Assembly (NCBI RefSeq): GCF_006980715.1
Contig: NZ_SBHN01000009.1
Location: forward strand, 1-64,000
DNA: 64,000 nucleotides
DNA from: Telmatospirillum sp. J64-1
GTDB lineage: Bacteria > Pseudomonadota > Alphaproteobacteria > Rhodospirillales > Magnetospirillaceae
Reading direction: 5' to 3'
Shown: positions 53,586 to 63,267 of the stretch, piece after piece
How positions within the stretch are numbered: position 1 is the first letter of the stretch
Layout of the letters: every line of letters starts with the position of its first letter
Position numbers and translations under genes: made by a program
The notes under the pieces: model-generated
The model's database searches: none
What the model was told of the DNA's origin: nothing
The model's input: the letters and a program-made list of their open reading frames with translations, nothing else

Positions 53586-54757
53586 GCGACCGGCGCGGCC
53601 ATTTCGTCTTTGGCGACCACCCGGTCCCGGCCGGATTGCTTGGCCACATACATGCGGTGATCGGCCTTCTCCACCAGGCTGTCCCATTCGCGGCAGCCAT
53701 CGGCCAGGCGTTCGGCGATGCCGATACTGGCCGTCTGGCGCTTGCCGTCGGGACGTTTGCCCAAGCCGGCGGCGCAGAGGCGGTCCACGGCAATCCGGGC
53801 ACCGCCGAGATCGGTATTGGGTAGGACCAGCAGGAATTCCTCGCCGCCCCAGCGGATCAGGATGTCGCCCCGCCGCTGGATGCGGCGCAAGGCGGCGGCG
53901 GCTTCGCGCAGGCTGTTGTCTCCTTCTTCATGGCCGTAGCAATCATTGATGGCCTTGAAATGGTCCAGGTCGATGAAGGCCACGGCCAGCGGCGTATCGG
54001 TCCGCCGGGCCTGGGCGAATTGCAGGTCCAGCAGCTCTTCCCCGGTACGCCGGGTATAGGCGCGGGTCAGCCCGTCATGAGAAGCCTGCGTGACCAGTTG
54101 CATCATGAAGTGAAGCTGACTCATTCCCGCCAAGGTCGCCACCACCGCCAGCAGGGCCAACAGCCACAGCGCCCCCAGATGCGAGGCGAATGTCAGCAGC
54201 TGATAGCCGGTTCCTGCAATGAGCAGATTGGCAAGCCAAAGCGGTGTTGCAAGCAGCGCCCCTTCCAGCATCGTGATGGGAAAGACACTCAGTCCCGCCA
54301 CCATGACGAAAGGCAGGAAAGCGTAGCCTGCGGCGATGACCTGCTGGAGCGGGTCATCGATGTCGAACTGGGCCAGCAAGGGATGGCTGATCAGGAAGAA
54401 GCAGGTGGGGACCGCCAGCAGCAGCACCAGCGCCCGCCGCGCCGCCCACATATCCTCGGAGGCGCGGAAGGACAAGGCGATTCCGGCGAAGGCCAGGGTC
54501 GCCAAGACCCGTAACGCCGCCAGGGAAAGCCCCAGGGCTTTGTCGAAGACAAGGATATCCACCGGGATCCAGAGGGGGGTGAGGATGGCGAAGACCGCAG
54601 CCACCATCCTGATGCGCGAGATAACCAGGACGGCCCGTCGGCGCTGGACGAGCGGCGATTGATCCCGGAGAAAAATCAGATCACGGACTTCCGACACTCG
54701 CAGGTCCCCGAACACCCGCCGGAAAGCAGTTTCTGCCACGGCAATGATCTTGCGCAC
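53582..54757 (-). CDS. Membrane-bound diguanylate cyclase (GGDEF)
   Basis: Protein of 391 aa. About six TM helices occupy residues ~45-215. A GGDEF domain follows, with SHDGLTRAYTRR, FIDLDHFKAINDCYGH and the active site RWGGEEF. An inhibitory site RRGD lies five residues before GGEEF, so product feedback is likely. It synthesises c-di-GMP. The start is GTG with a GGGGGGGG-rich ribosome site. It is translationally coupled to the YdcF gene. Confidence 0.92.
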   Translation of the reverse strand: MRKIIAVAETAFRRVFGDLRVSEVRDLIFLRDQSPLVQRRRAVLVISRIRMVAAVFAILTPLWIPVDILVFDKALGLSLAALRVLATLAFAGIALSFRASEDMWAARRALVLLLAVPTCFFLISHPLLAQFDIDDPLQQVIAAGYAFLPFVMVAGLSVFPITMLEGALLATPLWLANLLIAGTGYQLLTFASHLGALWLLALLAVVATLAGMSQLHFMMQLVTQASHDGLTRAYTRRTGEELLDLQFAQARRTDTPLAVAFIDLDHFKAINDCYGHEEGDNSLREAAAALRRIQRRGDILIRWGGEEFLLVLPNTDLGGARIAVDRLCAAGLGKRPDGKRQTASIGIAERLADGCREWDSLVEKADHRMYVAKQSGRDRVVAKDEMAAPVA

Positions 54758-55248
54758 GTCCCCCCCCTGCTCCGCTTCCGGATGCCCGGAATTTGTGGAA
54801 CAAACCGTGCCAAGCCACGCAAGCTATGACGCAAGATGCGCCGAGGCAAGCAGAAGCATCCTACGTACTTCTACCGAACGGATCCATGGCCGCCACGGGT
54901 TGCCCGCATCATAGCGCCGAACCGTGGTAAAGCACCTATTTTATTCATGGACATTGTGCTTCCGGTCCGCCCACCTTTCCCCTTTCAATATCCGGCATCG
55001 CCTCTCGCGCCGGAAAGCCATCCCTTCAGTGAGGCAACCTCGCCCTTAATATCAGCCTTATTTTCCCTTCTCTCCATTTTAACTCGAAAAACAACAGCAG
55101 ATATAAAGAGAAAAACAATATTACTCAGAATGACGCTGCGGATATCCCCGATAACTATTCAGGTTACACTTCCATCTGCCATTGATGCAGTGTGGAACGC
55201 TCCGTATCCTTGAAGCTTGGCCCAGCTTTGGTGACGACTGCCGGAGTC
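54758..55248. other. 491-base divergent intergenic region
   Basis: It separates the diguanylate cyclase and hybrid kinase genes and must carry both promoters. The part from about 55030 to 55170 is AT-rich and contains GAAAAACAA twice (55086-55094 and 55110-55118), 24 bases apart. An open frame across the region has non-coding composition, and I do not call a gene. No RNA gene is recognised. Confidence 0.5.
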
Positions 55249-57663
55249 ATGATGATCGATGGGGGAAAGGACAACAGCTGGAAAGTCCGTAGTGCGACTT
55301 CCGTGCTGCCCCTGGTGCTCATCCTCGCCGTCGGGGTGCTGGTCGCCTTGTTCGTCTTCTATGCAGCCGCCAGCCAAGACGCCATCCATCGCCAGATGGC
55401 GATGGAAAGGGTGGAATCGCGGATCGTGGCGATCTCGGACAATCTCAGCCTGCGCACCCTGGATTTCGCCTGGTGGGACGCCCTGGCCGATGCCACCGCC
55501 CAGCCTCCCTATGATGAGATATGGCTGACGAAGCACCTGGGACGGCATGCCCTGCAAACGCCCCAGACCGACCTTCTGATCCTCATCGGCCAGGATTCCT
55601 CGCCGGCCTGGGTGTCCGGGGCTTCCCCGCAAGCCGACCTCGACCCGGCCCTCAATCCCTCTCTCGCCGCCCTGATCACCGCCGCGCGCGACCGCGCGGG
55701 CGAACGTCCCTATTCCGTCGACGCTTTCCTGCCCCTGGGAGACCGGGTCTTCCTCGCCAGTGCAGCGGCCGTGTTCAGTTATCGCGATGAACCGGTCCAC
55801 CCGACCGGGGCCGTATTGATCCTTGCCGAGGATGTGGAAACAGCCGTGATCCCGGACCTCCTGCGCATCGAGACCACCTTCCGCGACATGCGCCTGCTGG
55901 GCACTCAAGACGAGGAGGTCCGGGACCAGCCCTTCCTGGCCCTGTACGACCCCGATGGCAGGGTGGTGGGAGGACTGAGCTGGTCCATGGAAATGCCGGG
56001 CGGCGCCTTCCTGAGCGCCACCCTGCCCCCATTGCTGATCGGCGTGACACTGATCGGCGGCCTTGCCACGGCGTTATGGCTGCGCATCCAGCGCGACACG
56101 CGGGACCTCCGCTGCATCACCCAGGCGCTGGCCGAACGCAACGAGGCGCTGGCCCTGAGCGAAAGCCGCTACCAGACCCTGGCCCGCGTCGTCCCCACCG
56201 GCATCTTCTGGACCGATATCGAGGCCCGGACCTTCTTCCTCAATCAGCGCTGCGTGGAAATCGGCGGACTGGACAGCACCACCCTGCCGATGGAACGCTG
56301 GCTGTCCACCATCCATCCCGACGACCGCCCCCAGGTCGAGGCCCGCTGGGTCGAGGCGACCAGATCGCAGCAGCCTGTCCAGGGCGAGTACCGCATTCTC
56401 CGCCCCGACGGCAGCATCCGCTGGATCCTGGTCGAAGCGATACCGCAGATCATGCCCGGCGAGGGAAGCGCGGGATTCGTCGGCAGCGTGACCGACCTGA
56501 CCGCCTACAAGAATGCCGAAATCCGCCTGCTGGCCGCGCAGCAGGAAGCCGAAAACGCCAATCGCCTGAAATCCAGATTCTTCGCCGCCGCCAGCCACGA
56601 CCTGCGCCAGCCGCTGCATGCCGCCACATTGTTCGCCGGTGTGCTGGAACAGGAAGAGATGCCGCCCCATCAGCGCCGCCTGATCGACATGATGGGCAAG
56701 GCCTTGCGGTCCTCGGAAGAACTCCTCAATTCCGTGCTGGACATCGCCCGCCTGGAAGCCGGGGCCATCGAGCCCTCGCCGGTAGCCCTGACGCTTGGCC
56801 CCCTGCTGCACGAAATAGGCGACCAGAACCGCCTGGAAGCCGAAGGCAAGGGGCTGCGCCTGCGCGTCATGCCCTGCGGCGCCGTCATCCGCTCGGACCC
56901 CGTGCTGCTGGGGCGGATCCTGCGCAACCTGATCACCAATGCCGTGCGCTATACCCGCACGGGCCGCATCCTCATCGGCTGCCGCAGGCGGGGCGAACGC
57001 ATCAGGGTCGAGGTCTGGGATACCGGCGAGGGCATCGCCCCCGAACAGCTGAACCGCATCTTCGATGAATTCTATCAGGTCCAACGGCCGGACGGGGCGG
57101 CTGCCGCCGGGGGACTGGGGCTGGGCCTGTCCATCGTCCTGCGCCTGTCGCGGCTGCTGGGCCATTCCCTGGATGTCCGCTCCACGCCCGGCAAGGGCAG
57201 CGTCTTCGCCATCGAACTGCCGCTGGCCCAGACCGATCCCGCCGAGGCCTCAGGGGACGGGGGCCCCAGCCTGGATGGCGTCGTCGTGGGACTTCTCGAT
57301 CACGACCGCGAACTTCGCACCGTGACCCGCATCATGATGGAAGAAGCCGGTGCCACGGTCATCGAAAGCGACGATCCCCACACTCTCGCAAGCGTGATGC
57401 CCCGCCCGCCGGACGTGATCCTCTTCGACCTCAATCCGCAGCACCCGTCCTTCACCCTGGGCGCCCTCGATGATTTAAGGGTCCGGTTCGGGGAAAGCGT
57501 TCCCGCCGTGGTGCTGGCCGCCGATCATGAACAGGAAGAAGCCATCCGCGACGCCGGGCATCAGTCCCTGGTCAAGCCCGTCTGCGCAGCGGAACTGCGC
57601 CAGGTCATCCGGCAAAGCCGCGATCAGTTCCGCAATCCCGGCACTCCTCCGCGCCAGGACTGA
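55249..57663 (+). CDS. CHASE4-PAS hybrid sensor histidine kinase with receiver
   Basis: Inner-membrane kinase of 804 aa. TM1 ~19-42, a CHASE4-type periplasmic domain ~45-250 (FAWWDALAD is typical), TM2 ~254-278, then a PAS/PAC domain ~305-425. The HisKA domain has His450 in ASHDLRQPLHAATLF. The ATPase has NLITNAVRYT and DTGEGIAPEQ with GGLGLGLSIV. A C-terminal receiver has Asp727 in VILFDLN and Lys776. The ATG pair after CGGAGTC was chosen over an upstream GTG without a ribosome site. The ASHDLRQP type often acts with LuxR- or c-di-GMP-linked partners. Confidence 0.9.
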   Translation: MMIDGGKDNSWKVRSATSVLPLVLILAVGVLVALFVFYAAASQDAIHRQMAMERVESRIVAISDNLSLRTLDFAWWDALADATAQPPYDEIWLTKHLGRHALQTPQTDLLILIGQDSSPAWVSGASPQADLDPALNPSLAALITAARDRAGERPYSVDAFLPLGDRVFLASAAAVFSYRDEPVHPTGAVLILAEDVETAVIPDLLRIETTFRDMRLLGTQDEEVRDQPFLALYDPDGRVVGGLSWSMEMPGGAFLSATLPPLLIGVTLIGGLATALWLRIQRDTRDLRCITQALAERNEALALSESRYQTLARVVPTGIFWTDIEARTFFLNQRCVEIGGLDSTTLPMERWLSTIHPDDRPQVEARWVEATRSQQPVQGEYRILRPDGSIRWILVEAIPQIMPGEGSAGFVGSVTDLTAYKNAEIRLLAAQQEAENANRLKSRFFAAASHDLRQPLHAATLFAGVLEQEEMPPHQRRLIDMMGKALRSSEELLNSVLDIARLEAGAIEPSPVALTLGPLLHEIGDQNRLEAEGKGLRLRVMPCGAVIRSDPVLLGRILRNLITNAVRYTRTGRILIGCRRRGERIRVEVWDTGEGIAPEQLNRIFDEFYQVQRPDGAAAAGGLGLGLSIVLRLSRLLGHSLDVRSTPGKGSVFAIELPLAQTDPAEASGDGGPSLDGVVVGLLDHDRELRTVTRIMMEEAGATVIESDDPHTLASVMPRPPDVILFDLNPQHPSFTLGALDDLRVRFGESVPAVVLAADHEQEEAIRDAGHQSLVKPVCAAELRQVIRQSRDQFRNPGTPPRQD

Positions 57664-57678
57664 GACGGAACCGCCACG

Positions 57679-59427
57679 TCAGGCATCCGCCTTTTCCGCA
57701 TCCGCCGGGGCTTCCGCTTCCGGGCATGGCAGGATGATGCGCAGGGAGAAACTCGGACCCTCGCCGATGGTGACCGTGCCGTTGATCTGGCGCGTCAGGC
57801 TGCGCACCAATTGCATGCCCAGATTGCCGCCCTTGTGCAGCAGGTCCGGATCGGGTAGGCCGGGCCCCGGATCGAAGACCTCGAGTTGCAGCTTTCCGGG
57901 CTCGGGACGGCTCATCACCACCTGGACCAGCCATTCACTGCCGTCGATGGGACGGCCGTATTTGAAGGCATTGGTGACGAGTTCGTTCACCAGCAGGGCC
58001 AGGGGTACCGCCTGGTCGGGCGAAAGACGGGCGGGCACCGGCGAGAAACGCACCTGCCACAAGGCGCCGTCGCCGGTCGAACGTTCCAGATCGGTAAGCA
58101 GGCCGCCAAGATATTCCGGCAGGTCCACTTCCTTGATCTTGTCGGTCAGGTACAGGCGTTCATGCATGCGCGCAATGGCGCTGACCCGCGAGACCGCTTC
58201 CGCCAATTGATGGCGCACGCCCGGCTCCTGGGATTTATAGCCTTGCAGGGTCAGGAGGCTGCAAACCAACTGGAGGCTGTTCTTGATGCGGTGGTTGACC
58301 TCGCGCAGCAGGCTGTCCTTCTCGGACAGGGCCCGCAGCAGCGCCGTGGACTGCTCCTCCAGGTCGCGCGTCCGCCGGGCCACGCGCTGTTCCAGTTCGT
58401 TGTTGCTGCTTTGCAGGCTGTCGTTCATGCCGGCCAGCAGGGCGAGATAGCCTTCCTCGCGCTTGGCCCACCGCAATGCATAATGCCGCAGCCAGAGCAA
58501 GCTGGCGATACAGGCCAGCCCGAACAGGACCAGCGGCAGGATGCTTTTCGCCCAGGCGGCGGCCACGGCCATCTCGGAAACCGAAACCAGCACGTAAAGG
58601 GGGAATTCATTGCTTTTCCGGTAGACGAGGGTCCGCAGTTTTCCGTCATAGATGGAACGCCAGGTCGCATGGCCTTCTCTTTGCTGCTGCGTCACTACCC
58701 ATTCGCTAGCGGGGCTGGGCGGCTGGCCGACCATTTTTTCCAGGTATTCCATCGGGTCGCGCATCAGCGGCTGGCCGTCCTCGCGCAGCCATAGCACGCT
58801 GCGGTCATGCCGCGACTTGATGCCGTTATAGCTCTCTGCCAGCAATTCCATGTCCACGGCGACCGCCACGACACCGGCGAACTCTCCCGCCGGGCCGTCG
58901 ATGCGGCGGCTAAGGACGAAAATCGGCCTCTTTCCGGACTGGCCGATGAACAATTCGCTGAAGAAAAGCCCGATATTGCCGCTTTTATGCGCCGTGAAAT
59001 AAGAGCGATGCTCCGCCCTCATATCGGGATGGGCCAAGTTGGACGTGCTGAACCGCAGCCCGCCCTGTGCATCCCAGACACTGAGCCGGGGACGGGCGGA
59101 CAGACGGCTCGCCTGTTCGCGCAGCCGTTCCTCCAGGTGATCGATGGCCCCCTGGTCATTCCAGTCCGTCGTCGCGGCCAAGGCAACCGCTTCCTCCAGG
59201 ATGATGTCGGCGGCCTGCAAGCTGCGATCGGCGTGGCCGCTTGCCAGATGCGAAAGAATCTCAAGCTCCGCAAAGGCTTCACTGCGATAGTGATGGAAAC
59301 TCCAGGCTGCGAAACTGGCAAACAAAAGCAAAACGACGCAAACCAGCAGTAGAAAAAGCCGACGCACCGACCCGAGAAGTCCACCGCCATCAGCGGCTGC
59401 AGCCCGGAGACCAAAGCCGATGCCCAT
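57679..59427 (-). CDS. Cache-domain sensor histidine kinase, HisKA_2/HWE type
   Basis: Membrane kinase of 582 aa. TM1 ~22-44, a double-Cache-like periplasmic sensor ~50-288 (SYFTAHKSGNIGLFFSEL, GVVAVAVDMELL), TM2 ~291-315, then a coiled-coil linker. The phosphoacceptor is His379 in REVNHRIKNSLQLV, the HisKA_2 signature. The ATP-binding domain has LVNELVTNAFKYG and GNLGMQLV. AAGG precedes the ATG. It is convergent with the hybrid kinase, 15 bases apart, and divergent from the EAL gene. Such kinases often control the general stress response or c-di-GMP proteins; the target is unknown. Confidence 0.9.
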   Translation of the reverse strand: MGIGFGLRAAAADGGGLLGSVRRLFLLLVCVVLLLFASFAAWSFHHYRSEAFAELEILSHLASGHADRSLQAADIILEEAVALAATTDWNDQGAIDHLEERLREQASRLSARPRLSVWDAQGGLRFSTSNLAHPDMRAEHRSYFTAHKSGNIGLFFSELFIGQSGKRPIFVLSRRIDGPAGEFAGVVAVAVDMELLAESYNGIKSRHDRSVLWLREDGQPLMRDPMEYLEKMVGQPPSPASEWVVTQQQREGHATWRSIYDGKLRTLVYRKSNEFPLYVLVSVSEMAVAAAWAKSILPLVLFGLACIASLLWLRHYALRWAKREEGYLALLAGMNDSLQSSNNELEQRVARRTRDLEEQSTALLRALSEKDSLLREVNHRIKNSLQLVCSLLTLQGYKSQEPGVRHQLAEAVSRVSAIARMHERLYLTDKIKEVDLPEYLGGLLTDLERSTGDGALWQVRFSPVPARLSPDQAVPLALLVNELVTNAFKYGRPIDGSEWLVQVVMSRPEPGKLQLEVFDPGPGLPDPDLLHKGGNLGMQLVRSLTRQINGTVTIGEGPSFSLRIILPCPEAEAPADAEKADA

Positions 59428-59660
59428 TGTATTTGCCTTCAGGAATGTACGGAAACCGGATCATTACCGTTATTTTTGCACATTGCAACGGCTCTTCAGT
59501 CTAGAGGCATTCCCTTCGCCAGACCGAAAAAATTAGGCCCAAGGTCCTGGTTTTCTCCATTTTCATCAATACCTTCGCCAAAATACGAAACCGGCCCTTA
59601 CACCTCTTGTGGAATGTCGGCAGCCGCTCTACCCTTTCTGCGGGCAAGATCAGGATTTCC

Positions 59661-61313
59661 ATGACGGACAGCATCCGCCGCCAGCGCGACCGCTTTGTCG
59701 CCTTTGCTTTCGCAGGCGCTGACCTTCTTCTCGAAGTCGGCCCGGACGGATGCATCACTTTCTGCGCCGGTGCTTCCAGGCCGCTCTTCGGCCTGGACAA
59801 CAGCCAGATGCTCGGCCGGGACCTGTTCGCCCTGATCGCCCCCCAGGATCATTTCACCTTGCGCGAAGCCCTGGTGCGGCTTGGCAAGCGGGGCCGTTTC
59901 GACCGCCTAAAACTGACCGGCCTGCGCAGCGACGGCAGCACCGTGCCGTCGCTGTTTTCCGGCATCCAGCTGCCCGACCGCAGCGGGCTCGTCCATCTGA
60001 CCATCGCCAAGCTGAAAGGCTCCGCCGCCGCCGCAGGCCTCGACGACAGCCTGGCCCCGCCCCAGACCCCGGGCAGCTTCGTACAGATGGTCGAGCAGCG
60101 GCTGAAGGAAAGCTTCGATGTCGGGGACGACTATGCCATGACCCTGCTCGACCTGTCCCAGGGCGAATGGGACGGGCTGGAGCCGGAACAGGTCAGCGCC
60201 TTCCTCGACAATGTGGAAGGCTATCTCAAGGCTTGGTCGGTCGGGGGCGAATCGGTCGGGCGGCTGGATGACAGCAAGTTCGGCATCATCCATGAAGACG
60301 AGGCCCTGAACGAGGACTTCAACAGCCATATCGAGGATATGGCCCGCAAGATGTCCCCCGAGACCCGGCTGTCCGTCTCCTCGGCCTCGCTGGAGATGAC
60401 GGCGGAATCGCTGACCCCCCAGGATGTCACCAAGGCGCTCATCTACACCATCAACCGATTCGTCTCCCAGGGCGGCCAGAACCTGTCCATCGGCAGCCTG
60501 ACCGACGGCTACCGCCAAGCCGTCGGGGAAACGCTGGCGCGGGTCAATTCCTTCCGCCATGCCATCCATTCCGAACGCTTCGTCTTCGTTTTCCAGCCGG
60601 TGGTGAGCCTGGGCGATTTCCGCATCCATCATTATGAGGCCCTGGCGCGCTTCCTGCGGGACAACAAGGTCTTCCTGCCCTCGCGCATCGTCTCCTTCGC
60701 CGAGGATGTGGGCGTGGTCAGCGAGCTGGACATGGTGGCCTGCCGCAAGGCTCTTCAGGTCCTGCGCCAGAATGCGGTGGTGCGGCCCACCGACAGCATC
60801 GCCGTCAATCTGTCCGGTCGCTCCATCGCGTCTTCCGCCTTCCTGGCCGACCTGCTGTCCCTGCTGAAACGAGAAAGCGACCTCCTGCCCCGGCTGATGT
60901 TCGAGATCACGGAAAGTTCGGAAATCACCGACCTTCCGGCGGCCAACGCCGCCTTGACGATGCTGCGCAAGCTGGGCTGCGCGGTCTGCCTGGACGATTT
61001 CGGCGCCGGTGCCGCCGCTTTCCAGTATCTGCGGGCGCTGGAGGTGGATTACGTCAAGATCGACGGCAGCTACATCCAGGAAGCACTCGGCAGCAGCCGC
61101 GCCTCGGCCTTTCTGAAGGCCATGGCCGCGCTGTGCCATGACCTGGGCATCAAGACCGTCGGCGAAAGAGTCGAAGACCGTCAGTCCATCCGCTTGCTAC
61201 GCGAGGCCGGGGTGAATTACGGCCAGGGCTATTACTTCGCCCGCCCGCGCAGCGATGTCAGCAAACTGGTCCTCAACGCCCGTTGGGATGCCTGCCAGGA
61301 AGAAGCCGTCTAG
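59661..61313 (+). CDS. EAL-domain c-di-GMP phosphodiesterase with PAS-like N-terminus
   Basis: Cytosolic protein of 550 aa. Residues ~15-125 look like a PAS domain; the middle (~130-270) is a degenerate GGDEF-like or unknown region without GGDEF. The C-terminal EAL domain keeps the catalytic set: HYEALARF, NLSGRS, FEITESS, CLDDFGAG, VKIDGS and QGYYFARP. It should hydrolyse c-di-GMP, opposing the nearby diguanylate cyclase. The ATG at MTDSIRR follows AGGA; the frame upstream is not supported. It is divergent from the HWE kinase across 233 bases. Confidence 0.9.
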   Translation: MTDSIRRQRDRFVAFAFAGADLLLEVGPDGCITFCAGASRPLFGLDNSQMLGRDLFALIAPQDHFTLREALVRLGKRGRFDRLKLTGLRSDGSTVPSLFSGIQLPDRSGLVHLTIAKLKGSAAAAGLDDSLAPPQTPGSFVQMVEQRLKESFDVGDDYAMTLLDLSQGEWDGLEPEQVSAFLDNVEGYLKAWSVGGESVGRLDDSKFGIIHEDEALNEDFNSHIEDMARKMSPETRLSVSSASLEMTAESLTPQDVTKALIYTINRFVSQGGQNLSIGSLTDGYRQAVGETLARVNSFRHAIHSERFVFVFQPVVSLGDFRIHHYEALARFLRDNKVFLPSRIVSFAEDVGVVSELDMVACRKALQVLRQNAVVRPTDSIAVNLSGRSIASSAFLADLLSLLKRESDLLPRLMFEITESSEITDLPAANAALTMLRKLGCAVCLDDFGAGAAAFQYLRALEVDYVKIDGSYIQEALGSSRASAFLKAMAALCHDLGIKTVGERVEDRQSIRLLREAGVNYGQGYYFARPRSDVSKLVLNARWDACQEEAV

Positions 61314-61380
61314 AACGTCTTCCATCCTGGCAAGGGCGCGTCACGCCGACGGCCGGGATGCTTCGGCCGGAGTAGAGGGA

Positions 61381-62610
61381 TCAGCGCTCCAGCCTTGCTT
61401 CCTTGGGCAGGCTGCGCAACGCTTGGCTGAAAGCGGACAGGCCGGAACTGCGTAGGGGAATGAAGGGCTTGGAGCAGCGTTCGCAGGCGCGTTTGATGCG
61501 GTTGACAGCCTCATGACTGACGCAATCGACCGGGCAGAAGATGGCATCGGCCCTTTCCAGCGCCCCGCTGAGCGCCGCCACGCCTGACTCCACGCCGCCG
61601 TCGTGATGGACGAACTGGCCGTTGCAGCGTTCGGCCATGGCCCGCATATGGGGCACCAGATGGTCCCTCCCCCCCACATAGAGCAGGCAGGACCCGCCCA
61701 GATCGGGGCGCTGTTCGGCGGGCGGAATCTGGTGGCGGGCGAATTCCGCCAATTCGCGCATCATCGCCGCCTTGTCGCAGCGCATGCGCTCCACGTCGTC
61801 GCGGTAGCAGCGGCTGGTCTCGCGCAGGGCCGTCAGTTCCGCCTCCCGCTCGACCAGCCGGGCCTCGGCGCGGGCGATCCGCCCTTCCGCCCGCGACAGG
61901 GCGCGGCGCAGGGTCGCAGCCTCGTTCTCGGCCTTGCGCAGGGCGCTGCCGTCCTCCAGTTCCGCCAGCCGGGCTTCCAGCGCCTCCACCCGGCCCTGCT
62001 GGATGCTCGCCACGGCCAGATTGTTGCGCAGTTCGCCCAGGTCCTCGTCGCGGCGGGCGATCTCCGCGCGCGCGGCGGCGCGTTCCTGGGTCAGGCGCTG
62101 TTCCAGCTCGGCCACCCGTGCTTCCAGTTCCACCGTCCGCCGCAAGTCGCCGCGATGCGAGGCGCCGGAAAGATGGGAAAGCATGTGCACCTGCCCGAAG
62201 ACATGCTCCAGCAGGTCCAGGGGCGCGGCGGGATGGGTCACCAGCGCCCAATAGGCCCCCGACACCTCGCCGCGCGCCTCGTGCTCGTCCCACAGGCTGC
62301 GTAATTCCTCTTCCGTCTTCGCCCGCCCGAAGCGGTTGATGGTGACGAGGAAGCGCTGGTCCATGATCTTCTGCATCAACTTGGCATGGATACCGTTCTC
62401 GCCGGCACGGGTCACGAAGAAGCCGTGGATGTGATAGTCGGTCACATCGGCTTCCATGCTGACCCTGGTCTTGGCGATGATACGCCGCAGATCGGCCATG
62501 GTCAGGCAGGTGCCGACCACCGAGCAATGCCATTGCCGCTCCAGTTCCCACAGCTTGCGCCGCCGTCCCGACCCGGCCTTGATCGGACGACACATTTCAG
62601 AACCGCACAT
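61381..62610 (-). CDS. DUF2325 protein with central coiled coil
   Basis: Protein of 409 aa. The N-terminal region (~20-150) carries Cys29 and Cys35 (HCSVVGTCLT). A long charged coiled coil spans ~155-275. The C-terminal DUF2325 domain (~305-395) has LLYVGGRDHLVPHM, HHDGG and cysteines in CPVDC and CERCSKPF, which could bind metal or act in redox. GGAGGAG precedes the ATG. It is convergent with the EAL gene. The family is widespread but its function is unknown. Confidence 0.82.
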   Translation of the reverse strand: MCGSEMCRPIKAGSGRRRKLWELERQWHCSVVGTCLTMADLRRIIAKTRVSMEADVTDYHIHGFFVTRAGENGIHAKLMQKIMDQRFLVTINRFGRAKTEEELRSLWDEHEARGEVSGAYWALVTHPAAPLDLLEHVFGQVHMLSHLSGASHRGDLRRTVELEARVAELEQRLTQERAAARAEIARRDEDLGELRNNLAVASIQQGRVEALEARLAELEDGSALRKAENEAATLRRALSRAEGRIARAEARLVEREAELTALRETSRCYRDDVERMRCDKAAMMRELAEFARHQIPPAEQRPDLGGSCLLYVGGRDHLVPHMRAMAERCNGQFVHHDGGVESGVAALSGALERADAIFCPVDCVSHEAVNRIKRACERCSKPFIPLRSSGLSAFSQALRSLPKEARLER

Positions 62611-62732
62611 CTCGCTCCTCCGCCATGAAATTGCGAGTCATTTGCAAAATCACATTGTGAGATTTCACCTCTTCCGTCAATACGCTTTCGCATGGCTTGG
62701 CGGGATGAGAAGGCTGTGTCTAAAATGGGCCT

Positions 62733-63203
62733 ATGGATAAGGAAGACTTCATGCGGCGCGCCATCGCGCTTGCCGCCGAAAAATCGGGCCAGGGCCAGGG
62801 CGGCCCCTTCGGCGCCGTGGTGGTGCTGGACGGACGGATCGTCGGGGAAGGCTGGAACCAGGTCACCAGCAGCAACGACCCTACCGCCCATGCCGAGGTG
62901 GTCGCCATCCGCGATGCCTGCCGCAATCTGGGAAATTTCTCGCTGGAAGGGGCGGAGATCTATACCAGCTGCGAACCCTGCCCCATGTGCCTGTCCGCCA
63001 TCTACTGGGCCAGGATCGGCCACATCCACTACGCCAACCGCCGCGAGGATGCCGCCGCCATCGGCTTCGACGACGCCTATCTTTACCGGGAAGTGGTCAA
63101 GCCCATCGAGGAACGCGACATCCCCATGACCCGCCTGCTGGCCGAAGAAGCCAAGGCCGGTTTCGAGGCGTGGTTCCGGGACCCGGCGAAAGTTCCGTAC
63201 TGA
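62733..63203 (+). CDS. Nucleoside/guanine deaminase (CDA fold, GuaD-like)
   Basis: Zinc deaminase of 156 aa. Catalytic motifs are HAE (DPTAHAEVVAIRDA) and PCPMC (SCEPCPMCLSAIYWA). The end (FRDPAKVPY) and RREDAAAIGFDDAY region resemble Bacillus-type guanine deaminase, which converts guanine to xanthine. tRNA adenosine deaminase TadA is less likely from that C-terminus. It is a single gene, divergent from the DUF2325 gene, with a hairpin after its stop. Confidence 0.9.
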   Translation: MDKEDFMRRAIALAAEKSGQGQGGPFGAVVVLDGRIVGEGWNQVTSSNDPTAHAEVVAIRDACRNLGNFSLEGAEIYTSCEPCPMCLSAIYWARIGHIHYANRREDAAAIGFDDAYLYREVVKPIEERDIPMTRLLAEEAKAGFEAWFRDPAKVPY

Positions 63204-63221
63204 GTAAAGACACAGGATAGT

Positions 63222-63256
63222 CCAGCCCCCGGGACACCCTTCATCCCGGGGGCTGG
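63222..63256. terminator. Hairpin between convergent deaminase and GST genes
   Basis: CCAGCCCCCGGGA (63222-63234) pairs with TCCCGGGGGCTGG (63244-63256), a perfect 13-bp stem with a nine-base loop. No strong T-run is present on either side, but its position between convergent stops supports termination. Confidence 0.65.
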
Positions 63257-63267
63257 GCTCGTTGACT

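Noticed and set aside
54836-55213. 125-codon frame in the AT-rich spacer before the hybrid kinase
   Set aside because: Non-coding-like composition, no ribosome site, no similarity, and it overlaps the probable promoter region.
55192-55248. GTG start 19 codons upstream for the hybrid kinase
   Set aside because: No ribosome site is present there, whereas CGGAG precedes the ATG pair at 55249.
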